This document shows positions 52,724 through 61,446 of a stretch of 64,000 bases of DNA, piece after piece; position 1 is the first letter of the stretch; each line of letters begins with the position of its first letter. The notes under the pieces are model-generated. The model saw only the letters and a list, made by a program, of their open reading frames with translations, had not been told where the DNA came from and made no database searches. The position numbers were made by a program, and so were the translations under genes. Source of the stretch: Collimonas sp. OK412 (lineage in GTDB: Bacteria; Pseudomonadota; Gammaproteobacteria; Burkholderiales; Burkholderiaceae_D); assembly GCF_900112135.1 (NCBI RefSeq), contig NZ_FOLC01000010.1, positions 62,001 to 126,000 on the forward strand, given 5' to 3'.

Positions 52724-53791
52724 GTGCCATTTCCCCCTAGCAAATCATTCAAGCCATCGCAACCGCTGGTGATGCATCACCTCATGCTGCTGCAAGGGGG
52801 GCAGCTTACCTGGATAGGCCGTTCGGCGTTCGACCGTGGGCGCAATGTCTGGAGCGGCGCGCTGAAAGGGAATCCCGATGCGCTGCCTGATCCTCTGTCC
52901 GCCGCTGCCGATCTGTTCGAGCGCACGCCGCGCGGCCGCATAAAATTCGCCGACAAGCTGACCGTGCTGCTCGGTTATCCCTATGTGCGGCACGCGGTGC
53001 TGCCGTGGCGAGCGGGGCTGGCGCGGACGGCAGACTGGCAAGGTTATGCCAATGCTGTATTTGACGAGCAGGACGGCAGCGCCTATCCGGGCCGCCAGGT
53101 GGTGGTCGATCCCGCACCGTCCGGCCAGCCGCGGCTGGCGGCGGCAACCGATGCCGCGCTTGTGCAGGGTTTGCAGGCGCTGGCCAAGATGCACGGGCTG
53201 CGCCTGGTTTCTTGCATGTCGTTGCTGACAGCCGCCGTGCAGCGCCACTGGAACATGCTGGAAGACGATTGCGTGCTGAGCCTGCCGCAGCACGATGCGC
53301 TCGAATGCCTGTTCAGGAAACAAGGGATATGGCAGGGCGTGTGCGGCATGCCGGTGGCGCGGGATGCGGCGTTGGTGGACTGTATCGCCGCTGCCGCATT
53401 GCTGGCCCGGGCTGGCGACGATGCCGGTCCGGTGCTGGCGGTAACGCCATTTTCCAGCAGCCCGCGCCAGGCGCAAGATAGTTCCTCCTCGGTACGCTGG
53501 CTGGCAGCGGCGCACCCGTGGCTGCAAAGCAGCCAATATCACCCTGACGGCTCCAGCCGCACCTATGCCCGCGGCCCGGCGTTTGCCGCGCCGGCCAGCC
53601 GGCCCCAATCGCCGGCGGCTCGCTATAAGTGGGGATACTGGGCCGCGGACAATCTGGTGGCGGAGCAGTCCGGGCGCTATGGCGCATGGGGCAACCTGGC
53701 ATGGCGCCAGCCCTTGCGCTGTTCCTCCCATGGCGTCGCTTATGCCAGGCCAGGCTTGCCATTCGGACCCTGGCTAGAGAGGCAGCCATGA
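52724..53791 (+). CDS. hypothetical protein, first of an overlapping pair
   Basis: A 355-residue protein with GTG start 52724 behind GAGGAGG. There is no signal or membrane helix. The first 45 residues (QPLVMHHLMLLQGGQLTWIG followed by RSAFDRGRNVWSGAL) and the acidic middle (DDCVLSLPQHDALE) have no motif I recognise. Its order with a one-helix inner-membrane protein resembles the cytoplasmic plus membrane pairs of secretion or pilus platforms, but that is only a layout analogy. Confidence 0.6.
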   Translation: MPFPPSKSFKPSQPLVMHHLMLLQGGQLTWIGRSAFDRGRNVWSGALKGNPDALPDPLSAAADLFERTPRGRIKFADKLTVLLGYPYVRHAVLPWRAGLARTADWQGYANAVFDEQDGSAYPGRQVVVDPAPSGQPRLAAATDAALVQGLQALAKMHGLRLVSCMSLLTAAVQRHWNMLEDDCVLSLPQHDALECLFRKQGIWQGVCGMPVARDAALVDCIAAAALLARAGDDAGPVLAVTPFSSSPRQAQDSSSSVRWLAAAHPWLQSSQYHPDGSSRTYARGPAFAAPASRPQSPAARYKWGYWAADNLVAEQSGRYGAWGNLAWRQPLRCSSHGVAYARPGLPFGPWLERQP

Positions 53792-54342
53792 GCGATGTGC
53801 GCCAGCGAGTCAAGCTGAGGACAGCGGACGACAGCCCGGTGCTGGATTTTGTGAGTCCGCAAACGCATTCCGGCATACCCTTGATGTTGCTGGGAATCCT
53901 GATGGCAGGGGTACTTGCATTTTTGGGACTTAGGCACTGGCAGCAAGCGGATGTACCAGGGGCCGCCACGCTTGAACCTCCTGCGAAGATACTGGCTGTG
54001 AAGAATGCCGAAGCTGAGGGGAAAATCCAGCTCCCGCCCATCGCGGCTGCAGCCGATCAGGCAAGCGGCGGCAGGACGGACGAGCCTGTCGCCAGCGGCA
54101 GGTTGCCGGCACGGGATGACAAGGGAAAGGCTGGTTCCAAGACGCGGCCGAAGCAGCGCCGGCCGTTACCGCATCCGCCATCGCGGATGCTGGCCGCAAG
54201 CGTGAACAAGCCTGTCAGCCAGGTGACGCCGGAAGCCATGGCTACGAGATCGGAGCAGCCCGATCCCGGCCAGCAGCGGATAGTCATGCATGAAGTGACG
54301 CTCACGCGCCATGTGCGCCTGACGGCCGGCTCCCTCAACTAG
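53788..54342 (+). CDS. single-pass membrane protein of unknown function
   Basis: A 184-residue protein whose ATG 53788 overlaps the upstream stop (ATGA). A cytoplasmic start, one helix (GIPLMLLGILMAGVLAFLGL, about 29-48), then a Pro/Ala/Lys-rich periplasmic stretch. No domain recognised. Translational coupling implies it works with the preceding protein at the inner membrane. Confidence 0.6.
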   Translation: MSDVRQRVKLRTADDSPVLDFVSPQTHSGIPLMLLGILMAGVLAFLGLRHWQQADVPGAATLEPPAKILAVKNAEAEGKIQLPPIAAAADQASGGRTDEPVASGRLPARDDKGKAGSKTRPKQRRPLPHPPSRMLAASVNKPVSQVTPEAMATRSEQPDPGQQRIVMHEVTLTRHVRLTAGSLN

Positions 54343-54363
54343 GTTGAGGGCGCGCAGCCCAGT

Positions 54364-55389
54364 TCAGGAAGCCAGGTCGGCTTCCGAGGTAAACGAATCT
54401 GCATAAAACTCGTCGGCCGGCAGTTTGCACAGGGCGACAAAATCGCGCTGGGCCGATTCCACCACGATCGGCGCGCCGCAGGCATACACCTGGTAGGCAG
54501 ACAGGTCAGGCAAATCGTCGATCACCGCCTGGTGCACGAAGCCGTTGCGGCCTTGCCATTGGTCTTCCGGCTGCGCATTTGAAATGACGGGCACGAACTT
54601 GAAGTTCGGCAGCGTATTCGCCCATTCTTCGCACAGCGCCATCATGTACAAATCTTGCGGCCGCCGGCCGCCCCAGTACAAAGTGATCGGCCGCTGCGAT
54701 CCGGTATGGGCGCATTGTTCGACCAGCGCCTTGATCGGCGCAAAGCCGGTGCCTGAAGCCAGCAGCACCATCGGCTTGTCCGAATCCTCGCGCAGGAAAA
54801 ACGTGCCGAGCGGCCCTTCCAGGCGCAGGATGTCGCGCTCTTTCATGGTGCTGAACACCTGGTCGGTAAACAGGCCGCCAGGCATATGGCGGATATGCAG
54901 CGTCAGGTATTCGTCCTTGTGCGGCGCGTTGGCCATGCTATAGCTGCGCCGTTTGCCGTCGCGCAGCATGAATTCGATATACTGGCCTGCCAGGAACTGC
55001 AGCCGTTCGTTAGCCGGCAATTGCAATGACAGCACAACCACGTCGTCGGCCACCTTGTCGATCTTGGCGATACGGGTCGGCATCTTGCGCACCGGGAAAT
55101 CGCCGATGCCCGCTACTTCGCGGACCTCGATGGTGACGTCGGAATGCGGCGTGGCGCAGCAGAACAGGGCGAAGCCCTGTTGTTCTTCCTTGACCGGCAG
55201 CGCTTTTTCCTGATGCGCGCCATGGCTGATTTCGCCGTCCAGCAGCTTGCCTTTGCATGAACTGCAAGCGCCGTTTTTACAGCCGTAAGGCAGGCCGACG
55301 CCGGCGCGTACGGCGGCATTGAGAATGGTCTCGCCTTCGTCGCAGCTGAATTGACGACCGCTAGGCTGAACAGTTATCTGAAAACTCAT
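54364..55389 (-). CDS. 2Fe-2S ferredoxin-NAD(P)H reductase (CDP-6-deoxy-3,4-glucoseen reductase type)
   Basis: A 341-residue electron-transfer protein. The N-terminal plant-type ferredoxin has GCKNGACSSCKGKLLDG with a fourth Cys in FALFCC. The FAD domain has RRSYSMANAP, and the NAD domain VLLASGTGFAPIKALVEQ and VYACGAP. It passes electrons from NAD(P)H through FAD to 2Fe-2S. Proteins of this build are named after AscD but act with various oxygenases or dehydratases; no partner is adjacent. It is divergent from the epimerase gene with 11 bases between starts. Confidence 0.85.
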   Translation of the reverse strand: MSFQITVQPSGRQFSCDEGETILNAAVRAGVGLPYGCKNGACSSCKGKLLDGEISHGAHQEKALPVKEEQQGFALFCCATPHSDVTIEVREVAGIGDFPVRKMPTRIAKIDKVADDVVVLSLQLPANERLQFLAGQYIEFMLRDGKRRSYSMANAPHKDEYLTLHIRHMPGGLFTDQVFSTMKERDILRLEGPLGTFFLREDSDKPMVLLASGTGFAPIKALVEQCAHTGSQRPITLYWGGRRPQDLYMMALCEEWANTLPNFKFVPVISNAQPEDQWQGRNGFVHQAVIDDLPDLSAYQVYACGAPIVVESAQRDFVALCKLPADEFYADSFTSEADLAS

Positions 55390-55400
55390 ACAATCCTGTA

Positions 55401-56318
55401 ATGAAAAATATAAAACAAAACCCTGGCGGCAAGCTGGGCAAGCCGCGCCTGCTGATCCTCGGCTGCGGCGACGTGGGATTACGCGTGCTGGCGCTGCTGA
55501 AACAGCGCTTTCGCGTGTTTGCGGTCACCAGCCGGCCGGACCGCTGTGCCGAATTGCGCGCCGCCGGTGCAATCCCGCTGGTGGCGGATCTTGACCAGCC
55601 GGCAACATTGGCGCGGCTGGCGCGCCTGGCGCAGGTTGCCATCCACCTGGCGCCGCCGCAGTCGGCGGGAGAAAAAGACCGGCGCAGCCGAAACCTGGCC
55701 GCCATTCTACCCGAGCGGGCCACACTTGTTTACATTAGCACCACCGGCGTCTATGGCGACTGCGGCGGCGCCCTGATAGACGAAACCCGAATCCTGGCGC
55801 CGCACAATGGCCGCGCCAAGCGCCGTGTCGATGCCGAACAGGTGCTGCGCGCCTGGGCCAGGCGCCGCAACGGGCGCCTGGCGATTTTGCGGGTGCCGGG
55901 GATTTACGCCGCCGACCGCCTGCCGCTGGCGCGCCTGAAGCAGGCGACGCCGGCCCTGGTTGCCGCCGACGACGTCTACACCAACCATATCCATGCCGAT
56001 GACCTGGCGCGCATCATTGTGGCCGCGGTCGACAAGGCAGCGCCGTTGCGCATCTACCATGCCAGCGACGATTCGCAGCTGAAGATGGCGGAGTATTTCG
56101 ACCTGGTCGCCCAAGCGTTCGGCCTGCCACTGCCGCCCCGGCTGCCGCGCGCCGAACTGGAGCGGGTGGTGTCGCCCATGTTGCTGTCCTTCATGTCGGA
56201 GTCGCGCCGTTTGCAAAACCGGCGCATCAAGCTGGAGCTGGGGGTGCGGTTGCGCTACCCGGATGTGCCGGGCGCCTTATCGGCGATGGGCAGGGCTGGA
56301 TTGAAGCAGGTGCAGTGA
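55401..56318 (+). CDS. NAD-dependent epimerase/dehydratase-family (extended SDR-like) protein
   Basis: A 305-residue Rossmann protein with GCGDVGLRVLALLKQRF near the start, ISTTGVYGDCGG (the SDR Ser/Thr-Tyr region, here YGD without the usual YxxxK) and VYTNHIHADDLARIIVAA. This is the YeeZ-like group of sugar-nucleotide-type oxidoreductases with unknown substrate. The promoter region of 11 bases shared with the reductase means both starts overlap regulatory DNA. Confidence 0.75.
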   Translation: MKNIKQNPGGKLGKPRLLILGCGDVGLRVLALLKQRFRVFAVTSRPDRCAELRAAGAIPLVADLDQPATLARLARLAQVAIHLAPPQSAGEKDRRSRNLAAILPERATLVYISTTGVYGDCGGALIDETRILAPHNGRAKRRVDAEQVLRAWARRRNGRLAILRVPGIYAADRLPLARLKQATPALVAADDVYTNHIHADDLARIIVAAVDKAAPLRIYHASDDSQLKMAEYFDLVAQAFGLPLPPRLPRAELERVVSPMLLSFMSESRRLQNRRIKLELGVRLRYPDVPGALSAMGRAGLKQVQ

Positions 56319-56333
56319 TCGTTGCATGGCAAG

Positions 56334-56432
56334 CTTCTATATTTGTTATTTGCATAAGCATAGAAGTTATAAGTTGTTGTAAGGCGGAAAGTTGACCGAT
56401 AAAGTGAAAAGCAAATAAAAAATCCACTTTAT
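56334..56432. promoter_or_regulatory. inverted repeats upstream of the ABC operon
   Basis: Two perfect inverted repeats occupy this AT-rich gap: CTTCTAT/ATAGAAG (56334-56340, 56360-56366) and ATAAAGTG/CACTTTAT (56399-56406, 56425-56432). The latter is 60 bases before the ATP-binding protein gene. They may be operators or a leader hairpin; no known riboswitch core was seen. Confidence 0.4.
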
Positions 56433-56491
56433 ATACGCTTGCCGACTTAGGCCCGGCGTTGTAATGCAACGCATAGGCCGCCATCTCCCCC

Positions 56492-57265
56492 ATGAAGTTA
56501 TCTTTCCAGCACATCAGCAAGCAGTTCTCCGGCTTGCCTGTAATCGCCGATTTCAGCCGCGAAATCGAAGAAGGCGAACTGGTCGCCCTGGTCGGTCCTT
56601 CCGGCTGCGGCAAGTCGACCCTGCTGCACCTGGCCGCGGGCCTCGGCGCACCGACCAGCGGCGTACTGCTGGCCGACGGCCAGGCGATCAAGGGTCCGCA
56701 TCCCGAACGCATGCTGATGTTCCAGGAAAACGCGCTGTATCCATGGCTGACGCTGGAAGCGAATGTGGCGCTGGCGCTGGAGCTGCAGAAAGCCGGCAAG
56801 GCCGACGCCCGCCGGCAGGCGCGCGACTGGCTGTCCAAAGTCAGCCTGCAAGGTTTCGAAGCTTATTATCCGCACCAGGTCTCGGGCGGCATGCGGCAGC
56901 GCGCAGCGCTGGCGCGCGCCTTCATCACCAAACCCAAGGTGCTGCTGCTGGACGAGCCGTTTGGCGCGCTCGACGCGCTGACCCGCATGACGTTGCAGGA
57001 TTCCCTGCGCCAGCTGATCCGGGAAGAACGTCCGACCGTGCTGCTGGTGACGCACGATGTCGACGAAGCCCTGTTCTTGGCCGACCGCATCCTGGTGTTC
57101 AGCCCGCGCCCGGCCAAGGTGCTGCGCGAATTCAACCTGAACCACCACGAGAAAACCCACGACCTGTCCGAATTTGCCGCCATCCGGCGGGAGATTCTCT
57201 GCCTGCTCGGGATCCACGCAGAGCAGGACGCATTCGCAAAAAAACTTGAGGGAATCGCCGCATGA
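56492..57265 (+). CDS. ABC transporter ATP-binding protein (nitrate/sulfonate/taurine type)
   Basis: A 257-residue ATPase with Walker A GPSGCGKST, Q-loop MLMFQENALYPWLT, signature VSGGMRQRAALARAF, Walker B VLLLDEPFGALDALTR and H-loop VTHDVDEAL. Family wording matches SsuB/TauB/NrtD. Its stop overlaps the start of the binding-protein gene (ATGA), so the three-part importer is translated together. Confidence 0.9.
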   Translation: MKLSFQHISKQFSGLPVIADFSREIEEGELVALVGPSGCGKSTLLHLAAGLGAPTSGVLLADGQAIKGPHPERMLMFQENALYPWLTLEANVALALELQKAGKADARRQARDWLSKVSLQGFEAYYPHQVSGGMRQRAALARAFITKPKVLLLDEPFGALDALTRMTLQDSLRQLIREERPTVLLVTHDVDEALFLADRILVFSPRPAKVLREFNLNHHEKTHDLSEFAAIRREILCLLGIHAEQDAFAKKLEGIAA

Positions 57266-58269
57266 TATTTAACATCAAACTAAAACGGCTGTTCATCCTG
57301 CCGGTGCTTCTGCTGACGTTGGCGGGACACGCCGGCGCCGCCGAGAAATTCAAGATCGGTTACCTGCGGGTCATGGACGATGCGCAGGCGATCGCTGCTT
57401 TTGAAGGCGGTTTCTACAAGAAACACGGGCTGGAGGTCGAACTGGTCGAGTTCAAGTCGGGCACCGACCTGATCAAGGCCATCGTCGGCGGCCAGCTCGA
57501 CAGCGGCGTGCTGGGTTTCACCAATGCCGCGGCCTGGGCTTCCAAAGGCGCCGACCTCAAGGTGGTGGCCGGCGCCCAGCATGGCTATCACGCGATAGTC
57601 GTGCGCGAGGACAGCGGCATCAAGGACGTGGCCGGATTGAAGGGGCGCACCCTGGCGTCGCAGGCCGAGGGCAGCACCGCCGACACCGTGCTCAAAGGCG
57701 TGACGCTCAAGAACGCCGGCCTCAAGGCCGACGACGTCAACATCCTCGGCGTCAGCCCGCAGGTGGCGGTGCAATCGCTGGTAGGCAAGCGGGTCGACGC
57801 CGCTTTCCTGTTCGAACCGCAAGCCAGCATCGCCAAGCTGGTGGCGCCGGTGAAGCAGATTTACGAAGTCGGCGAAGTCTGGCCCTTCCCCTGCATGGTG
57901 GTGATCACTTCCGGCGAAACGCTGGCGAAGCGCCGCGACGCGGTCTGGAAATCGCTGGATGCGCAGCGTGAAGCCATCGAACTCTTGCAAAAGGATCCGG
58001 CCGCGGCGTCGAAGCTGGTCGCCGGCTATTTCATCGCCGAGCCCACCCTGAAGACGCTGAAGCAGGGCGACCTGCCGCGCGAAACAGTGATCCGCGACGC
58101 CATCAAGAGCCAGACCTTCAGCGCCGTTCTGACCAGCAAGGAACTGGCGCGCATGCAGGAACTGGCCAATATCCTGCAAGACCAGGGTTCGCTCAAGACG
58201 CGCGACGGCAAGCCGTTCAACGTCAACGCCATCATCGATCTCGACTGGCAAAAGGAGCGCAAGCTCTGA
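57262..58269 (+). CDS. ABC transporter substrate-binding protein (SsuA/TauA/NMT1-like)
   Basis: A 335-residue periplasmic protein with signal LFILPVLLLTLAGHAGA/AEK. The mature start KIGYLRVMDDAQAIAAFEGGFYKKHGLEVELVEF and the GGQLDSGVLGFTNA segment are typical of the NMT1/SsuA fold. Candidate ligands: aliphatic sulfonates, taurine, nitrate or a pyrimidine; the sequence does not decide. A permease follows after 61 bases. Confidence 0.88.
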   Translation: MIFNIKLKRLFILPVLLLTLAGHAGAAEKFKIGYLRVMDDAQAIAAFEGGFYKKHGLEVELVEFKSGTDLIKAIVGGQLDSGVLGFTNAAAWASKGADLKVVAGAQHGYHAIVVREDSGIKDVAGLKGRTLASQAEGSTADTVLKGVTLKNAGLKADDVNILGVSPQVAVQSLVGKRVDAAFLFEPQASIAKLVAPVKQIYEVGEVWPFPCMVVITSGETLAKRRDAVWKSLDAQREAIELLQKDPAAASKLVAGYFIAEPTLKTLKQGDLPRETVIRDAIKSQTFSAVLTSKELARMQELANILQDQGSLKTRDGKPFNVNAIIDLDWQKERKL

Positions 58270-58330
58270 TCGTCCGGCAGCTGTTTTTTTCAATGCACAA
58301 GAATTTTTTTGACTTATTTTTCCCTTATCC

Positions 58331-59104
58331 ATGAGCACTCAAAGCCGGCTGGTCGGTTACCGCAAAAAACTTGCCATGCTGCTGGCCATCCTGTTGATTT
58401 TCCTGTTGTGGCAGGTTGCCGCCTGGTCCTTGCCCGATTTCCTGATGCCGGGCGTGCTGCCGGTGCTGGGGCGTTTGTGGCATGAAGCGCTGACGCCGGA
58501 ATTCCGTACCGCCCTGTGGGGCAGCCTGACCCGGCTCGGCGGCGGTTATGCGGCGGCGATGCTGTTCGGCATCGGTTTCGGCCTGGTCGGCGCGGTCCTG
58601 TTTTTCTTCCGCGAAGTGCTGAAGTCGGCCATCATCATCCTGCAGTCGATCCCGTCGATCGCCTGGGTGCCCTTGTTCCTGATCCTGATGGGTTTCGGCA
58701 ACATGCCGATCATGGTAGTGGTGGCGATGGCGGCTTTTTTCCCGGCCGCGCTGAGCGTCATGAATGCGACGGAAAGCGTACAGCAGGTGCATGTTTCGGC
58801 GGCGCGGGTGATGGGCGCCACGCGCTGGGACATGCTGAAACGCGTGTACCTGCCCGCCGTCATGCCTGAGCTGATAACCGGCGCCCAGCTGGCGTTCGGC
58901 AATGCCTGGCGCGCGCTGATTTCGGCGGAAATGCTGATCGGCTTCGGCAAGGGACTGGGACGGACCCTGGCTTACGCCGGCGAAACCGCCGACATGGTCG
59001 GCGTGATGACCAACATCCTCGCCATTGCCATCCTGGCGGCCCTGATCGACCAGTTCATCCTGGAAAACCTGAAGCACCGGGTGCTGCGCTACCAGTACGT
59101 CTGA
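58331..59104 (+). CDS. ABC transporter permease (SsuC/TauC type)
   Basis: A 257-residue inner-membrane protein with six helices. The EAA loop is ESVQQVHVSAARVMGATRWD followed by MLKRVYLPAVMPELITG, and GNAWRALISAEMLIGFGKGLG is the conserved late cytoplasmic motif. It completes the importer with the two upstream genes. Confidence 0.9.
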   Translation: MSTQSRLVGYRKKLAMLLAILLIFLLWQVAAWSLPDFLMPGVLPVLGRLWHEALTPEFRTALWGSLTRLGGGYAAAMLFGIGFGLVGAVLFFFREVLKSAIIILQSIPSIAWVPLFLILMGFGNMPIMVVVAMAAFFPAALSVMNATESVQQVHVSAARVMGATRWDMLKRVYLPAVMPELITGAQLAFGNAWRALISAEMLIGFGKGLGRTLAYAGETADMVGVMTNILAIAILAALIDQFILENLKHRVLRYQYV

Positions 59105-59113
59105 TCCGAAACC

Positions 59114-59929
59114 ATGAAGCCGCCGCATTTCCTCCTTCGGTTTTTGCTGTTGCTGCCGGCCTGCGCGCTGCCGCTCAGCGTTGCGGCGGCCAGTCTGCAG
59201 CAGATTCAGCAGCGCGGCCAATTGGTGGTCGGCGTCAGCTATGTCGCGCCGGCGCATGTCGCCGGCGCAAAATACCGGACTGCGGAAAGTTTCGACACGA
59301 CTGTCGCCGCCGACCTGGCGCAACGCCTCGGGGTCAGGCTGGTCACGATAAAAGTGACGGGGCAGGACCGGCTGCAGTTGCTGGCGCGAGGCAAAGCAGA
59401 TCTGCTGCTGCTGAACCTGACGCCGGCCGATGCCGACGCGCTGCACGTGAGCGCAAGACTGCTGCCGACAACTTACCAGGCGCGCCCCAAGCTGATCATG
59501 CGCAGCGATACCGACATCAGGCGTCCGGCGCAGCTGCGCGGACGCAGCGTCTGCCTGGCGCAAGGCGGCGCTTATATCGGCAGCATGGCGGCCCGCTATG
59601 GCGCCGTGGAAAAAATATACAAAGCCCCGGCCGACGCATTGCTGGCGCTCAGGACCGGCGCCTGCGACGCCGCCGTGCATGACGATGCGGTCTTGAAAGG
59701 CATGCTGGATTTGCCCGAATGGAAGAAGTTTTCAGCCAGCCTGCCGCTGGACGCCAGCCCGGCCACGCTGACTTTTGCGGTGAGGCCGGCGGACACCGGC
59801 CTGGGCGATTACCTGCAGCAGACAGCCGGCGCATGGGACAGCGGCTACTGGGCCGGCAACCGGAAAAGATGGGTCAGCAATGTCGCATTCGAAGTCTACC
59901 TGGACCAGAATGTCCCGGATTGCCACTAG
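59114..59929 (+). CDS. second periplasmic solute-binding protein of the ABC operon (PBPb family)
   Basis: A 271-residue protein with a signal (LLPACALPLSVAAA). The fold is of the amino-acid/PBPb class (LQQIQQRGQLVVGVSYVAPA, LVTIKVTGQDRLQLLARGKADLLLLNLTPA), different from the NMT1 class of the first binding protein. It starts 9 bases after the permease, so the operon has one core importer and two unrelated receptors. Either the second widens specificity or it works with another transporter. Confidence 0.75.
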   Translation: MKPPHFLLRFLLLLPACALPLSVAAASLQQIQQRGQLVVGVSYVAPAHVAGAKYRTAESFDTTVAADLAQRLGVRLVTIKVTGQDRLQLLARGKADLLLLNLTPADADALHVSARLLPTTYQARPKLIMRSDTDIRRPAQLRGRSVCLAQGGAYIGSMAARYGAVEKIYKAPADALLALRTGACDAAVHDDAVLKGMLDLPEWKKFSASLPLDASPATLTFAVRPADTGLGDYLQQTAGAWDSGYWAGNRKRWVSNVAFEVYLDQNVPDCH

Positions 59930-60179
59930 CCGCGCCTCTGCTGCTCTCTGCCAGGCACAGCCAATTGTTTCCCTGGCCGCTGGATAGCAACTAAAATCCC
60001 TGCTGGATCACGTCATTTTGCCATCGAATCTACGGAGAAGCTGCCGCATAAAAGAATTTAATGTGGCGGCGTCCCTGCTAGGATTCGATCTGCAAGAGAC
60101 GTCCCCGGTTTCCCACGCCTGGCGATGGGCGCCGATATTAAAAAAACACTATTATTAAAGACAGACGAAAGGATTCGCC

Positions 60180-61307
60180 ATGTACGCACGGACCAAACTG
60201 ATGATGGTTATGTTGGCTGCATTCCCAGCGCTCGCTATGGCGCAGGAGACACAAATAGTAAAGATCGGTTTCAGCGGTCCGCTGACCGGCCCCCAGGCAT
60301 CTGCCGGCCGCGACAACCAGGGCGGCCTGGCCATGGCGATCGACAAGCTCAATGCCCAGGGCATGGTCATCGGCGGCAAGAAAATCAAGTTCGAAGCACA
60401 GATGGAAGACGACCAGGCCGATCCGCGCGCCGGTGTGGGCGTAGCGCAAAAGCTGGTCGACATGGGCGTCAAGGCGGTAGTCGGCCCTTACAACTCGGGC
60501 GTGACCATTCCTGCTTCGCGCGTCTATAACGACGCCGGCATCGTGATGGGCACCGTGGCATCCAATCCGAAGGTGACTTTGCAGGGCTTCCACTCGGTAT
60601 TCCGGGTAGCGGCCAGCGACAGCCAGCTGGGCGGCAAGATGGCGCTGTATGCAGCCAAGGAACTGAAGGTCAAGACAGTCGCGATCATCGACGACCGCAC
60701 CGCCTACGGCCAAGGCCTGGCGGAAGAGTTTTCAAAAGTCGCCAAGGCCAACGGCATCAAGGTGCTCGGCAATGACTTCACCAACGACAAGGCAACCGAT
60801 TTCACCGCCATCCTGACCTCCATCAAATCGAAGAAGCCGGACGCGATTTTCTACGGCGGCTACTCGCCGCAGGGCGGCCCGATGATGCGCCAGATGAAGC
60901 AGCTGGGCGTGAGCGCCAAGTTCCTTGGCGGCGACGGCATCTGCGCGCCTGAAATGGGCCGCCTCGGCGGCGACGCGATTACCGACCAGGTGTATTGCAC
61001 CCAGGGCGGCGCCATGCTGGACAAGCTGGCTTCGGGCAAAACCTTTGCAGCCGACTACCAGAAGCGTTACAACCGTCCTGCGGAAACCTACGCTGCTTCG
61101 TTCTACGACGGCATGATGGTGATCGCGCAGGCGATGAAGGACGCCAACTCGGTCGAGCCTAAGCAATACGTCTCGGCGCTGGAAAAGATCCACTACAAGG
61201 GTGTCGCCGGTGCTTATGAATTCGACGCCAACCACGACCTGAAGCAATCGCCGGTAACCGTGTTCCGCTTCAAGGGCGGCGTGCCGGAAGCGCTCACCAG
61301 CTACTAA
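60180..61307 (+). CDS. branched-chain amino acid ABC transporter substrate-binding protein (LivJ/LivK-like)
   Basis: A 375-residue periplasmic receptor with a short signal ending ALAMA/QE. Mature start VKIGFSGPLTGPQASAGRDN and GGLAMAIDKLNAQGMVIGGK are LivJ hallmarks. No liv permease genes lie near, so it is an orphan receptor; its nearest functional neighbours are the hydroxyproline genes downstream, suggesting an imino-acid ligand, which is a guess. GAAAGGA precedes ATG 60180. 59930-60179 shows no gene. Confidence 0.85.
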   Translation: MYARTKLMMVMLAAFPALAMAQETQIVKIGFSGPLTGPQASAGRDNQGGLAMAIDKLNAQGMVIGGKKIKFEAQMEDDQADPRAGVGVAQKLVDMGVKAVVGPYNSGVTIPASRVYNDAGIVMGTVASNPKVTLQGFHSVFRVAASDSQLGGKMALYAAKELKVKTVAIIDDRTAYGQGLAEEFSKVAKANGIKVLGNDFTNDKATDFTAILTSIKSKKPDAIFYGGYSPQGGPMMRQMKQLGVSAKFLGGDGICAPEMGRLGGDAITDQVYCTQGGAMLDKLASGKTFAADYQKRYNRPAETYAASFYDGMMVIAQAMKDANSVEPKQYVSALEKIHYKGVAGAYEFDANHDLKQSPVTVFRFKGGVPEALTSY

Positions 61308-61328
61308 GCAGCTAGCGGGCAGCAGCCC

Positions 61329-61349
61329 TGGCAGCCCCGCTGCCAGGCG
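61329..61349 (+). terminator. hairpin after the LivJ-like gene
   Basis: CCTGGCAGC-CCC-GCTGCCAGG, a perfect 9-bp stem. It lacks a T run, so it may be a pause or stability element rather than a full intrinsic terminator. Confidence 0.4.
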
Positions 61350-61395
61350 TGTCGCAAAAAGTAAGGCAAGGCGGGAGGCGCTGCGCGCTTTCCGC

Positions 61396-61440
61396 CTGCA
61401 TCAAGATGCAGCGCGAACCTTCTCGGCTCTCTCATACAAT
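61396..61440 (+). promoter_or_regulatory. palindromic operator and promoter of the hydroxyproline genes
   Basis: CTGCATC-AA-GATGCAG (61396-61411) is a perfect 7-bp-arm palindrome. TACAAT (61435-61440) is a good -10 box only 6 bases before the ATG at 61447, with a poor -35. If used, the message is nearly leaderless. The palindrome sits at the -35 position, where an activator or repressor would act. Confidence 0.45.
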
Positions 61441-61446
61441 ATTCCC

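Noticed and set aside
56319-56491. Riboswitch before the ABC operon
   Set aside because: No conserved TPP, SAM or cobalamin core could be found; only simple inverted repeats.
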